DNA from: Nymphaea colorata
Taxonomy: Eukaryota; Streptophyta; Magnoliopsida; Nymphaeales; Nymphaeaceae
Reading direction: 5' to 3'
Assembly: GCF_008831285.2 (NCBI RefSeq)
Contig: NW_022204507.1
Span: 3,156,452-3,220,451 of the forward strand
Length of the DNA stretch: 64,000 nucleotides
In this document: positions 33,419-45,138 of the stretch, piece by piece
Layout of the letters: each line of letters starts with the position of its first letter
Position numbering within the stretch: position 1 is the first letter of the stretch
Program-made: the position numbers and the translations under genes
The notes under the pieces: generated by a model
What the model was told of the DNA's origin: nothing
The model's input: the letters and a program-made list of their open reading frames with translations, nothing else
The model's database searches: none

Positions 33419-36395
33419 TGATGTAGACCTTCCTACAGGGAGGCTAAGAACAAGGGCCAGCATGCCAAGCGAGGGCAAGAGAGCCGAGCACCTTCGGCCA
33501 GGTTTGCGGCCAGCATAATGGAAAGCGTAGATGGGCTAAAGGAGGCTAACGCAGAACTTGAAGTTGATGAAGCGGCGCTGTGGGGGGAGCATCATCAGCG
33601 GAGCACGGGCAGTAGGCCGAAGACTTCAAGGCTGAGAAGGCACGGAAAGTAGACGTAGATCCGGTTATAGCGAGTTCGAACCCTGAGTCTAGTCCTGACC
33701 CGGTCCACGCGTGGCAAGCCTAAGGCCGAACTTAGGTAGGTTATATGGCTGAACGGGCGAGAGAGAAGCCAAACTCACTGAACTTCCGAGACATCTTGTC
33801 TCGATTTCCCTTTCATGCATTTGCTTATATTCGAGTCCTTTATTTCAGTGAGTGTCTCGGTTCATGTGTTAGAACCGGTTTTATTTCAAGTACATAAACT
33901 CTTTTGTAAGTCTTTTTTCAGTATGCAATCAAGAATTAGAAGTTGAGTTTTTCGTATGAATTGGCTCTTGCCTCTCTCTTCCTCTCATCGTCTTACCTTC
34001 CAAGGCTTGAACCCATGACTCTGGTTGAAGCAAAATAGATTTGGAGACGGCCTTTGAGGCCACCGGAAATCCTCTTAGAGCGTCTTCATCCTACGCACAA
34101 ATTCCCCAACGGAATGACCATCCATCTTCTCACGGTGCAACTTCTTCATCCCCAGAAGAAGTTAGAGGCTGGAGAACCATCTCAGGAAGGCTTGACGGAA
34201 ATTGACTAGTGGCTCTAGTCGACTAGTAATCAAGCAACGACTCCGGCTGCCCTAGTAAGCTTCTTAATCTCTGTCAAAATCAGAGAAAGAGACGCTGGAA
34301 AGGTAGATCACAGCCTAGTCTATCGGATTGATTGTTAAGCTGAGAATCCAAAGGTTCATCGGAATCCATTGGTAGAAGGCCAGTTTGATTTCTATGAATT
34401 CGACGGTGAATCAACCTGAGAATTCAGTCCTCAGCAGCAGCAAGTCACTCCGCATCAATTAGAGAATCGCTTTCTATAAAGGAGATGGATTTTCTGAAAT
34501 AGCCGACCCTTAATCAGCCACATCGCTCGCTCGGCCTGGTGGAAACCAAGCAGTGCCTGGGCAGAAGTTGCAGGCAAAATCTGAAGCAACCAAGGTCAAA
34601 TTTCACTCTCTTGTTCACCCTAGCATAATCACCCAGATCATAGCAACATCCCCACCATGTTTCAGGGGAATCCGACCAGCCATCGCGAAGAACTCGCTCC
34701 CGGTCGGAAATCTGTGTGCTACCGCTGGTGTAACCAATCACTGTTACTTTTCCAATTAGTTTTTGGTCCAGCCCGATCATTTCAGTGGATTCCCGATTTG
34801 CCCATGGTCAGTGGATTTCTGTGTGCTACCGCTGGTGTAACCAATTGGCAAGGGTATTCCCATCAAGAGGGCACTAAATCGAGTTGAGGAGAGGGCGCAG
34901 GCTGCAACCGTTACACGTTGCAGCCTCCTTTTGAGCTTCTCATCTTAAAAGACGATAGTTACAAATCCCTCCACTGAGTGTCTCTTCAGCCGTCCACCTC
35001 CACTCGCACCATCATCAGCCATCATTTAGGAGTTAAGGTACGTATTCAATTTCCTTTTCTAGGGAGACCCTTCTCAAACCTCTTATAGCCTCTTCACCTC
35101 TCATAACCGACCCTTTCCATTTCACGCAAGCATTAGTCAACCTCCACCTCATGCTAACTCCTCCTCCTCGTCATTACTAGCCTTCACCCATCATTAGTGA
35201 ACCACTGCCCTTGCATGTCTCTTGACTTAAACCCCTTAGCCTAACTGATCCTAATCATTAGTGTCATCTTCTCTCGTGTAACTCTCCACCCTCCCTCGCA
35301 CAACCCTTCACCTATCTCTAAGTCATAACCGACTCTCTTCGCAATTAACCTCCATCTCACGTCTAGACCAAGCCCACTCCACTACCGAACCACTTTCAAC
35401 TAGACCTAACCCGCTTCACCTAAACCGAGCCTACCTAAACCTATACCAAGCTCACCTCCTTGTTCCGAGCTCGGCTTGTCCCCTTGGAGTCTAACTAGTT
35501 AGGTTCCCTCTCCAAAGATTGGTCGTGTGCATCTCAGTTCACCACCTCCACTTCATCGGGCAACCTCTTCTTGCAGCCTCCATTGCTGCACCCTTCCACC
35601 GAACATAGTCATAAGCACCAAGGCAACCTCGGCCAGGCGGGCCGAGCCCCTGCCTCCATCCAAGCACTCCTCCATCATGTTGCTGTCTCTCTTGGCCGTC
35701 TGAGGGCTGCAGCAACCACACTCCATCCATCAGGTGTAGCAGGCAGCCCCAGTGCCGTCCCCTTCCATTGCCGGGACACTCCGTCTCTCTCGGCCAGCTT
35801 CCACCAGTCCATAAGCCGTCCTAGGCCACGTGGGCCTAGCCTTCATTCCACCTCCTTGCTGAGATATCCGAGAGTGGCTTTGCCATTGGTTTTCTCTCGG
35901 ATCTATTGCTGTTTAAGTCAATCTCTCATCAGCTGGGTAACTTCTCAACATCCAATAGAACGGGTTTACGGGTGTAATTGTTTTCTAAACCAGGCTCTAG
36001 CCAATTGCTACTGTTGGCAGTCTCTCCAAGGCACCTTGCCAAGGACACGGCTGCGGGTAGCTAGACCCCTAAAGGGACAGGGCATGGTTTCGCCGTTTTA
36101 GGGATGAATGGTTTGTGAATGAAAGTTGAGTGAGTTGTGACAGTTAAATTTGTATTGCTAACGTTTGTACAAGCCTTAAACCCCCTTAGTGTTGTAGTAG
36201 GATTTAAACCGTGGGTCTGAGAAAACACACTTGTATCTTTTACCCAGGGTACTATTAAGCTGGGGTTGTTGTCTGGTGGGGATATAATTTGTTTATATGA
36301 TTTGCTTAAGTTTGGTTAGGCTCCCATGAATTGATTCTGGACTTGGGATCTATTCTCGGGCATAGAAATTGCCAACCGGGTCTAGGTTCCCAGCA
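33419..36395 (+). mobile_element. 3' LTR of the gypsy element (right arm)
   Basis: It begins TGATGTAGACC right after the polypurine tract and ends ...tctaggttcccagca, matching the stump before the PBS. That gives about 2.98 kb, long but possible for plant chromoviruses. An AT-rich leader-like zone (33,880-33,960) could hold the U3/R border. Only 34,605-36,395 is mirrored in the left arm. A 176-codon frame (35,571-36,101) in the GC-rich part is partly conserved in the left arm, but is probably composition-driven. An alternative reading is that a shorter LTR ends near 34,600 and the outer 1.8 kb is other DNA; the stump match argues against this. Confidence 0.65.
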
Positions 36396-36407
36396 TGCAA
36401 CAAGTTA

Positions 36408-37087
36408 TTTTATGTCGTTCTATTTATTGCCACAACCATGAGATCCCATGTACGTGCCATTTATCGATTCCAATCACATATGAAGCATATGTCAATCGAT
36501 AATCTGTCAATCATTCGATACCCTAACTTGAATTTTAATTCAAATTCCAATATCATTAGGCATTTGGTAAGAAAAATTTTGTGCTCTTCGAACACATTTT
36601 CTTGAAACACATGTTATGTTCTTATTTTGAGAAGAATGATCCAGTTACAGTTATCGTTCCTAAATTAAGCAATCAAATGTTAGAAGTAAGTAATTAGATC
36701 ATATTTCCTAAACAAAAGCATAGCATTCTTGAAACACATGTTCTAAAAATGTTCTGTGTTCCAAGTGCATAATATTCTCTTTTGGTAGCCTACTTAGATA
36801 TAATATCAGGTATTACTTAACCAATTCACCTTCTCTCATGGCGTCTGTCAGAAATTTGGCCCGAATCACCGAATTTCAATGATGTACCATTAAGAGGGAA
36901 AGGAACGTGCAAGGAAGGGCCTAACTACAAAGCGTCCAACTGCAACAGGTTTAAAATTTATGTTGTAATTTGAAATCACATACCTATAGCCAAAATAGAG
37001 CTGATGGGCGAACTTCGACTTAGGAAGGTGATCAATGCTTGGTATTATAACTAATTCAGGGTGGCAAAAGTCCCCGAGTCAAACAGG
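36408..37087 (+). repeat. Block A, right copy
   Basis: Direct-orientation partner of 23,893-24,576, adjoining the LTR end through the shared flank tgcaacaag. Homology stops at gagtcaaacagg (about 37,087), whereas the left copy continues into block C. It contains the small frame ending at 36,605 (MKHMSIDNLSIIRYPNLNF). Confidence 0.85.
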
Positions 37088-37214
37088 CCCAGTACGCTGA
37101 TGAGCTCGCCCAGGGACATAGTGGGGCACGGAAGCCACACCAAGTCGAGTGCAGCTGGCTAGCACCATTGTGCACAACGCGACCTACTGCGGGCTGGGGC
37201 TGGTGGCGTGGTCT

Positions 37215-37539
37215 CTGATCATTGGACGTTGTAGCAAAAAACCCGGGAGATCAATCGGCATCATCACCTCGTTGAGAGTGATGGAAAGCCATCACTCGAA
37301 TGAGGGTTTCACATAACCCGCAGAACAGACAATCGAGGGTTTGGACAACTATCTCTCTCTCTTTATAATGTATTTTATGTTCCTCTTGCAATCTCTTGAC
37401 CTCGATCATCTTTGCACAACTCCCTCGCTCGCTCGATCTTTTGATACTTCCCAATCATTTCCACTATTCTTGAGTTTCATGTTCCCTGATCATTGGACAT
37501 TGTAGCGGAAGACCTGAGAAGATCGATCGGCATCATCAT
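37215..37539. repeat. Direct repeat pair around a 220-bp spacer
   Basis: ctgatcattggacgttgtagc...gatcaatcggcatcatca (37,215-37,267) recurs as ctgatcattggacattgtagc...gatcgatcggcatcatca (37,486-37,539). It could be the remains of a short LTR or a tandem duplication. Confidence 0.7.
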
Positions 37540-37541
37540 AT

Positions 37542-38610
37542 TTGCCCTACGATACGCTTTTTTATAACATTGTGTATAATACGTACATATATGATACCTA
37601 TATACATGTACATATGGATACATATTATATTATACATGTAATATGTATATACGACATATATGCATGTATATGTATAGTTTGTACATATGTAATGCTAATA
37701 GATGTTATATATATTATACACATATATATGTGTATAATGTTATACAATAAGAATATAAGTACACATATATACATTTGTAAATATTATATGTACATACATG
37801 TGAGAACATACAATATGTATACACTTATGAATATGTAGTACAATATGTATACAAAATATATGTATGTTATGTGTATATTATATATGTAATACATTGTACC
37901 AATGTACATATAGTATGTTACAGTAAAAATATATTATATGTACTGGTATATATATATAACATATGTATATATGTTCTGTATAGTAATACGTTATATGTAT
38001 ATATTATATATACGTACATATGAGTACATACAATATGTATATAAAATATATGTATGTTATGTGTATATTATATATGTAATACATTGCACCAATGTACATA
38101 TAGTATGTTACAATAAAATATATTATATGTATAGGTGCATATATATAATATATGTTATGTATAGTAATACGTTATATATACATTTGTACACACACACATA
38201 TATATGTATGTATACACATATACATTATATATACGTATATAATAGGTATAATTTCAGCATATAGGTTCCTATACATATATATGTACATTTGTATATATAC
38301 GTTAATACATATGTGTATGTATGTATATAACACATATATGTAAACATATGAACGTATAAATACATACTATATATATGTGCATATTAATATTATTTTATAC
38401 ATATATTTATGTATGGACATACATATATATATGTATACATGTGTATATAATATACAAATATGTACTTATAATGTTTGTACATATAACATATATGAATATA
38501 TTTATATACATATATATGTATTTACATGTTACATACATATACATCTAACATATATATGTACATATTTGTATTATATGTGTACATACATATGTACATTATG
38601 TGTCAATATA
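37542..38610. repeat. TA-rich low-complexity tract
   Basis: Almost pure tatatgtacata-type sequence. Longer sub-blocks repeat, such as gttatgtgtatattatatatgtaatacattg at 37,867 and 38,057. The open frames across it are Tyr/Ile/Met/Cys-rich artefacts. Confidence 0.9.
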
Positions 38611-39366
38611 TAGATATATATTACATACAAGTATTAATATCTATATAGAAATATGTACAATGTCTACTACCATATATATGTTATGTATGCATTATATATA
38701 TACATATATATGTACATAATATATACATTTGTACGAGTGTATATTAGCATATATGTATATATATTATACGTATGTATGAATATTCATATACAGATATATA
38801 GCATATATGTATGTATATTATATATATGTATAATGTACAAACTTTATAAATATCTATGTGTATGTGCACGATGCAAAAATTATGTTGTTTGTAGGCCTTG
38901 CGTCTGAAAGTTCATAGATCTCAAATCAAATCTCATCCCTTCTAACTTGAGATCAATGATATGTAGATATATATTACATACATGTATTAATATCTACATA
39001 TAAATATGTACAATGTATAATACCATTTTATGTTATGGATGCATTGTATGTATTATATATATTATATTATACATGTGTATAGGCATATTACACAACACTA
39101 TATGTACATATATATATGTACATAATATATACATTTGTATGTATATACATTTGCATATATGTATATATATTATACGTATGTATAAATATTTATATATCGA
39201 TATATAGCATATATGTATATATATTATATATATGTATAATGTACAAACTTTATAAATATATATGTGTATGTGCACTATACAAAGATTATGTTGTTTGTAG
39301 GGCTTCCATCATAAAGTTCATAGATCTTAGATCAAATCTCAACCCTTCTAACTTGAGATCAATGCA
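38611..39366. repeat. Tandem duplication of a 350-400 bp unit ending in non-TA sequence
   Basis: Unit 1 (38,611-38,959) and unit 2 (38,964-39,365) both run from tagatatatattacataca to a 100-bp unique tail (attatgttgtttgtaggc...cttctaacttgagatcaatg). Unit 2 is longer through TA expansion. The non-TA tail makes the duplication clear. Confidence 0.85.
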
Positions 39367-39390
39367 TTTAAAAGATAGTGGTGATCATAA

Positions 39391-39763
39391 GGGGGTGTTT
39401 GATGGCACTTCAAACTGGAATTAGAATGAAAACTCTAGTTCTAGTTTGATTTTTAATTTGATAGTCTAGAGTTTTGAGTCTAATTTTCAAAATGATGTTT
39501 TTGACAAAATCACAATTTAAAGATTAAAATTGATGAAACAAAACCATGATGACATGTGCTCAATGAAAAATGAACAAATTATAAATTTAAGGAATCATAA
39601 TTCGACCCCTCAGAATAGAATCACAATTCCTCAATTTTGATTCAAGAATGAAACTATAATCTTAAAATATAAAATCTTTGTTTGAGGATTCAATTCCCAT
39701 TTCCTCGAAAAAAGAAAATTTTATTTACATAATTATGCAATTCTGGCCTTGTCAAACAACCCA
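39391..39763. mobile_element. Tourist-like (PIF/Harbinger) MITE
   Basis: 373 bp, starting gggggtgtttga and ending tcaaacaaccca, whose inverse is tgggttgtttga. Both sides carry TAA (39,388-39,390 and 39,764-39,766), the three-base target duplication of this superfamily. There is no coding frame of its own. The inner sequence is AT-rich and partly self-complementary (gaattagaatgaaaactcta region against aatagaatcacaattcc). Confidence 0.75.
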
Positions 39764-40379
39764 TAAACGATCATTTTCAAGTCTGATATTTGTCAAAACA
39801 GTAGATTTAAGCTAAATCCTTTGTTAAACCAGATACAATAGAGAGAGATCCAAAAACTGTCTGCCATCTAGACACATCTCTCTAATAACTTGGCCCCCCT
39901 TGATTGGAAGGGTCATTTCCCGAATCCCATCCTTGTTATGAGATAAACAACTCATAAGTTTGATCTATATCAAATACAAACAGAGAACCTTTCTATGGTT
40001 TTACCACACTGGATCCACTAAGGAAACATTTTGAGTCCACTGGGCCACAAAAGATGGAAAAGAAAAGCAAAGAAATGGGTTGACTATATCCAAGTGCACA
40101 CATCATATGACGATTTTTGTCTGTTTTTTTTTGTTGTATTTTTTTCTCACATTTCCAAGTCAGATTCAACCTCACTCGCCTCATCCATACTGTAATATTG
40201 GATTGGGGCTCGTCATTGTATTCGACCCTTCCGTTTTTTTCTTTTTGTTTCTCTCCTTTTGCCGTTTCGGGAAGACAAGAAAGAGGAAGAGCGACTGACG
40301 TCTACTCAGAGAGGAGGAAAGTGGGGGAGAAGGAATAGGAGAAATGGGGGAGAGGGAAACATGATAAGAGAAGGGAGCC

Positions 40380-40457
40380 ATGGTTTCCACCAGGCACAGC
40401 TCTACATCGGCAAAGCTTTCTATGCCATCGCCGGTGCCAAGAAGCAAGCATCTCAAG
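40380..40457 (+). CDS. Possible first exon of a plant FHA/AAA-type ATPase (partial)
   Basis: After a purine-rich leader (40,280-40,375), an ATG at 40,380 opens 26 codons beginning MVSTRHSSTSAKLSMPSPVP and ending RSKHLK at a donor (aag|gtattc). The Ser-rich basic start with MV(S/E)TRRSSS...SPxPxSKRSK resembles the N-terminus of large plant AAA-ATPases of the At4g02480 group, and the Pro/Ala-rich block at 40,765-40,860 (VEDPAPAETPASNPDAAVD) would fit their disordered second exon. A TGA near 40,730 and the absence of FHA and ATPase domains suggest a fragment. The identification rests on a short low-complexity stretch and is weak. Confidence 0.33.
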
Positions 40458-41059
40458 GTATTCGGATGAAGCAAACCTTGCCTAAATCTTATTTGTTATT
40501 GTTTACCTATTCTTGGGTTTGTTGTTGACTCCAACAACTCATTTATGTGTTTTGTGGTTTTCTTAGGGGTAGTTTTCTTCAGGGCTTGATTTTGGGGAAT
40601 CAGGTGGAGAACTTGTTTTTCTTCGGGGGTTGATTTGGTGGAATCAGGCAGAGAAATCTCATCCAAAAGAGGTGCCGGTCACACCGACGGGCGATGTGCC
40701 CAACTCGAAGGAATTGGCACCGTCGTCTTCATGATACCAGCTCCCCTCTGACCTGATGACCAATTCTGTGGAAGATCCGGCACCGGCTGAAACCCCAGCT
40801 TCCAATCCAGATGCCGCGGTTGACAAACCGTTTGTGGTGCCACCTCCTTCACCCGGTTTGTATCCCGAGTTCTACATGTGCCACTTGGGAGAATGATAAT
40901 TGCGAAAACTGGCCTTCAGTAATCCTTTTTCTGTTTTACTTATTGTGGGTTATGGATTCTGCATCAGAGAAAGTGAATACAGTGCCATCGACATGGAATA
41001 ATAGTTTGTTGAAAAGGACGCCTAATTTGGAATCATCAATTGTATGGGGAAGACTTATA

Positions 41060-44000
41060 TCATAGTATCTGTAGGTATTTTCCCCAACCCACTTCATTAT
41101 TGCTGATCAGCTTTAGGTCATGTATTGGGAGGTTTTTAGTTGCACAATTTGGTCAGGTTTCAGTTGTAGGCATCAGGTGGATCGGTTGCATGTAGTTCTG
41201 ATTTCATCAACTAACATGAACTGGAGGTCTGTTCAGGGATTTATGTGTTTATAAAGTAAGGTGCCTTCATTTCAATTCAGTTTTCATGCTCGTCAAGAAC
41301 GTTAGTGTTGTATGTTCTTGCTGTGGATAGGAAATTTTGGAAATCTATGTTTGTTTCAAGCGAAACAGTTTCCAGAGTTCTTAGCTTAATCATTTTTTTC
41401 TCTGATGTAGATTCAAGAGTTTTGAGATTCGCCTCATCGCTTGGTCATGTTTCACAAGGTAGAAGCTAAACTCTAGGGTTATGATTTGTAGTCAACGAAT
41501 GAAAATCAGTTCTCTAAGTTGTGTAGCTTGGTTCAAGCATTTCATAGATATCTCAAGCAGGAAGCAAGTCAACATATCATGCAAAGGAAGGGCAGCATAA
41601 GGTCATGGTAAGGAGTAGGTAGATGACATAAATAAAGTCAAGTCCATGACACCTCCATGTATGACAACATTGTGTTTGGATGTTTTCTGCTAATGCTTTA
41701 TTAGTTTGTGGTCAAGAACATATTTTGCAAAGTCCTCATGTAACCAGGGCACAAGACTGATCAACTTTGCTGGATAGTCGTAAATTTAGAGTCTAACAGA
41801 GTCCAATCTCGTAATTGTCATTATCATGCACTTGATGATTTTACATTATCCACCACATTGGATTGGTTTATCCCGGGCTTCCTTTGGGGAAAGATAAGAG
41901 CTTAACCTAAACCATTTGTAAAACTTTCAATCAGTTGAGGACTCAAACATTTATGGAAATTCATCACTATTAAACCAATCTTTTGTATAGAAGTCCCTAG
42001 GAGAGTTGGTGAAGTTCATTTTTCTACCCAACCAACCTATGCTATTTTGCATTCACCCTCTTCTTTGAAGTAGAATTCCTTCCTCTTGGTTATATACCAT
42101 TTGATGTTAAGAATTTTTGTAAAAGTGATAATTTTCAGTTTTGCTTAAAAACATTTTAAAAGTATCTTCTCACACAATGATGTGGCTTTTCTTTATTCTT
42201 AGTACCTCCTTGAGCGGAAGGATAAAATTTCAAATTTTTGTTGCCAAACAATGGAAGAGGAAAATTGAAAAGATCCTGAATATGAACAGTAAGGAAAGGT
42301 CCTGTGAAGTTGAGAAAGTCGAGACTAGGTGTCTGCCAAAGCTGAATGCAAGAGAAAGGAAAAAAAAGAGGAAAAAAAAGCAAAAGGTGTTTGCCAAGAG
42401 ATGAAAGACATGAAGGCAGAACTCGCAGGAATTGAATGTGAAAATCTTTGGTAGATGCGCGGTCCTAGGGTCAATATCTTCTCCTATTTTTTATTGCCTA
42501 AGATGCTGAAGATGATTCTTTTATGTTCATATTTTGGAAATTGAAAGGCATCCATTCTAGAGATTTGACGACATTGACGCAAAATGAATCCTAATGCTTG
42601 TACAATAGGTGCTATGTGTAAATGAAGGCCATATTATTTGCACAACACAAGCACTCATGCTTATTAGCTAAATTGATCATTTTTTAACTATTTCAAACTA
42701 AAACTTGACATCTTTAGTCATAGGAGGAACTAACCAGTCTCCTTTGGTCATGAAATATGTTTGTCATTTCATTTCCAATCCCCTTTGGCCTTGAAAAATG
42801 TTGGCCATTCCATTACCAAACCATTAGTCTATTCATGGAATAGATGAAACTCCTCGAACCTAGTCAACTCATGTTGATTGTGACGAATTTCATTTCTTTG
42901 TCTCAAGAGATGCATATCACTTGGGATAATTGATTTAGCCTGGCCCATTATTCCATCTTAACCGAGTGTCTTCAACATAACCCAGACTTAGGGTTGAGTC
43001 TGTCATAGGACACGTCTTATCTCTTTTCAAAAGGACCAATCAATTTTGTAGTCTATTTTGAACCGTGACATTTCTGAAAGGTTCTATTCATCGAAGTTGC
43101 ATGGGTTTTGAGTTTTATGTCCTCAGGTCCTTCATGGTTTTAGACGAGCATAATGCTCAATTTTCTTGTATCATGTTAGTGTCAGATTAGTTGAATAGAT
43201 CCTTTAGTTAGCTATGGCACATGTCCAGCGGTTAAGGTCATTGGTTTGATTTGTATTCAGTAGGATCCTATTTTGATTTAGTTTGATTATTTAGTTTTGT
43301 TGGGTTGGTTAATTGTTTTCTGCTTTAATGGTTTCCTGCATAATGTCATGTTTAGTTTTAATTTCATTGTGACATGGATTGTTTAGGTGCCTTATTGTCT
43401 TATGTTCTTGGTTTTCCTTTTTCAATGCATTCACTTGTGTTGCAGACCGACTATCCTTCAGCACAACGCGGGCCAAATAGGCTTGAAAAAGTCAGCCCGT
43501 GATAACTTGATTCTTTTGATAAATATAATCTGGTCAAATTCATGGGTGTGTGTCACATTCTGATAGAGTCTTTGAATTGCATATCATACATTGTTATGAT
43601 ACAATCATGTGTTGGCTAACATGGAAGCCTACATTCTAAAAATATGCGAATCTATTTTGTTCATATCCAACTCACTTATGATACAATCATGTGTTTTTAC
43701 ATTTTAAAAATATGCCAAGGTCTGCCTCTAGAGTGGTAGAAAAGTTTTGTTTTCTTAGTTATTTCAGCAGGGATAAGAAACTGAACTACTGGTTGGTTTG
43801 AAGAATGGAGGTAATTGTGCTTGAATTATTCTTTGCCTACTGTCATACTCTTTTGACTTTGGTTTTATTCCTCTTTCAATTTCCTATTTCTTTCTTTTCT
43901 TTTCATAATGATTATTGTTATAAGTGCCATAAGTGCCACTGTCCATTTCTCCTTTGATCATAAATTATTAGTGCAGAATCTAGCACTTCAAGCAAAAAAA

Positions 44001-44257
44001 AAAGTGTTCTACAATGATATAATTGAAGTTGTTGAATCTGGTGGATTTCTTAGTGTGCAATTTCTGGTCACTACTATTTACTCTTGTTTTAGGTGGTAAA
44101 CATGATGGTTGGAAAAGTGGATGACTTGAAGCTTCTTTTGATCATATTTAATGCAAGCTTTCTATAATGGGCATATTGAAGAAAAAAAAACGTGAGTTTA
44201 CATTATGCAGTTTCTGGATTCACAGATGTCCAAAACATTTGTAGGTTATGCAAATAG
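41060..44257. other. Non-coding stretch
   Basis: Mixed AT-rich DNA with intron-like composition. The 87-codon Lys-rich frame at 42,141-42,404 has no support. No gene or clear repeat seen. Confidence 0.4.
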
Positions 44258-44729
44258 ATGGAGGTCATTAGTTGCAGCTTCCTTGCTTGTGCTTATAATT
44301 TTCTAACCTTTTTCTTTGTTCTTTTTCTACATGCAGCTTACTACTTTGGATATTTGAAGGATATATTTGGTTTAAACAAATCTAAAGTCGAAAGCATTAT
44401 GCTTGATGTTTTCTCTGTCTTCTACCTTAGATGGCTTTCAAAAGCATTTTCTCAAGGAGAATTGGAATGAGCAACTAGCAAAGGATCTTTCCTTCGCAGT
44501 GAACTGCATTTTGATCCAGTTCTTTCATCCGAAGATTCCTCCATGTATTTTTGTAAGGGCATCTTTATTAATTTTAGAATTGCAGGTCAGCCCAACCCCC
44601 ATGTTTATATGGGGTGATTCAGAGAAGATGTTGTACATCCATACAGTGAGACGTAAGCATTCTCTTTCCATGTTCAAAATGTGTCATGGCTTGGAGCCTC
44701 AGAGATATTCCAATCTTGCTTTTTCATAA
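44258..44729 (+). other. Unassigned open-frame cluster
   Basis: Overlapping frames contain AYYFGYLKDIFGLNKSKVES after an acceptor-like catgcag (44,337) and, in another frame, DGFQKHFLKENWNEQLAKDL. They look more protein-like than the surroundings, but no family is recognised and the frames conflict. This may be a decayed exon pair. Confidence 0.25.
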
Positions 44730-45138
44730 TGTTTTTATCTCAATATTGGTCATTGAAATTGTCCTCAAAGCTTACAAATTTTCTGAATGAAATCTTTTAT
44801 GGTCTTCAACAATTATTTTGATGACATTTTATTTCAATCATGAACTCACTAACACAGTCCTCTGTCATATATGTTCAACAATTTCTATTTTTCATTGTTT
44901 AGAGAAAACAAGCAGGGGACTTGCATTGTGCCAGTATCACTAGTTCTTTCCACACCAAATCTGATCTCTTTCTATAAATTTAAGTGTGACTGGTTGAGCT
45001 TTCACATCAGTGAACTGGTTATGGCAAGTTATTTTTTCTTGTACAAGATTACTTAACACTGCATCACATGAGCATGATCACTGTCCTCACTTGATTTTGC
45101 TGTGATAAGATACATCTCTTAAGATCACATGGACTTCT

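Larger units (their letters stand above)
27688..36395 (+). mobile_element. Degenerate Ty3/gypsy chromovirus retrotransposon
   Basis: The plus-strand order is 5' LTR stump, primer-binding site, gag, zinc knuckle, protease, reverse transcriptase, RNase H, integrase, chromodomain, polypurine tract, 3' LTR. RT before integrase and a C-terminal chromodomain define a Ty3/gypsy chromovirus. Multiple stops (28,720s, 28,867, 28,897, 29,666, 32,275, 32,398) and frameshifts (about 30,170, 31,087, 31,220, 31,756) show that it is inactive. The 5' LTR is only 126 bases long while the 3' LTR is about 3 kb, so the left side was lost or replaced. Confidence 0.92.

Noticed and set aside
35539-35730. Minus frame MDGVWLLQPSDGQERQQHDG
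   Set aside because: Opposite-strand shadow in the GC-rich LTR segment.
37542-39424. Many 60-108 codon frames across the TA-rich DNA
   Set aside because: Tyr/Ile/Met/Cys-only peptides from tatatgtacata repeats with no start or domain support.
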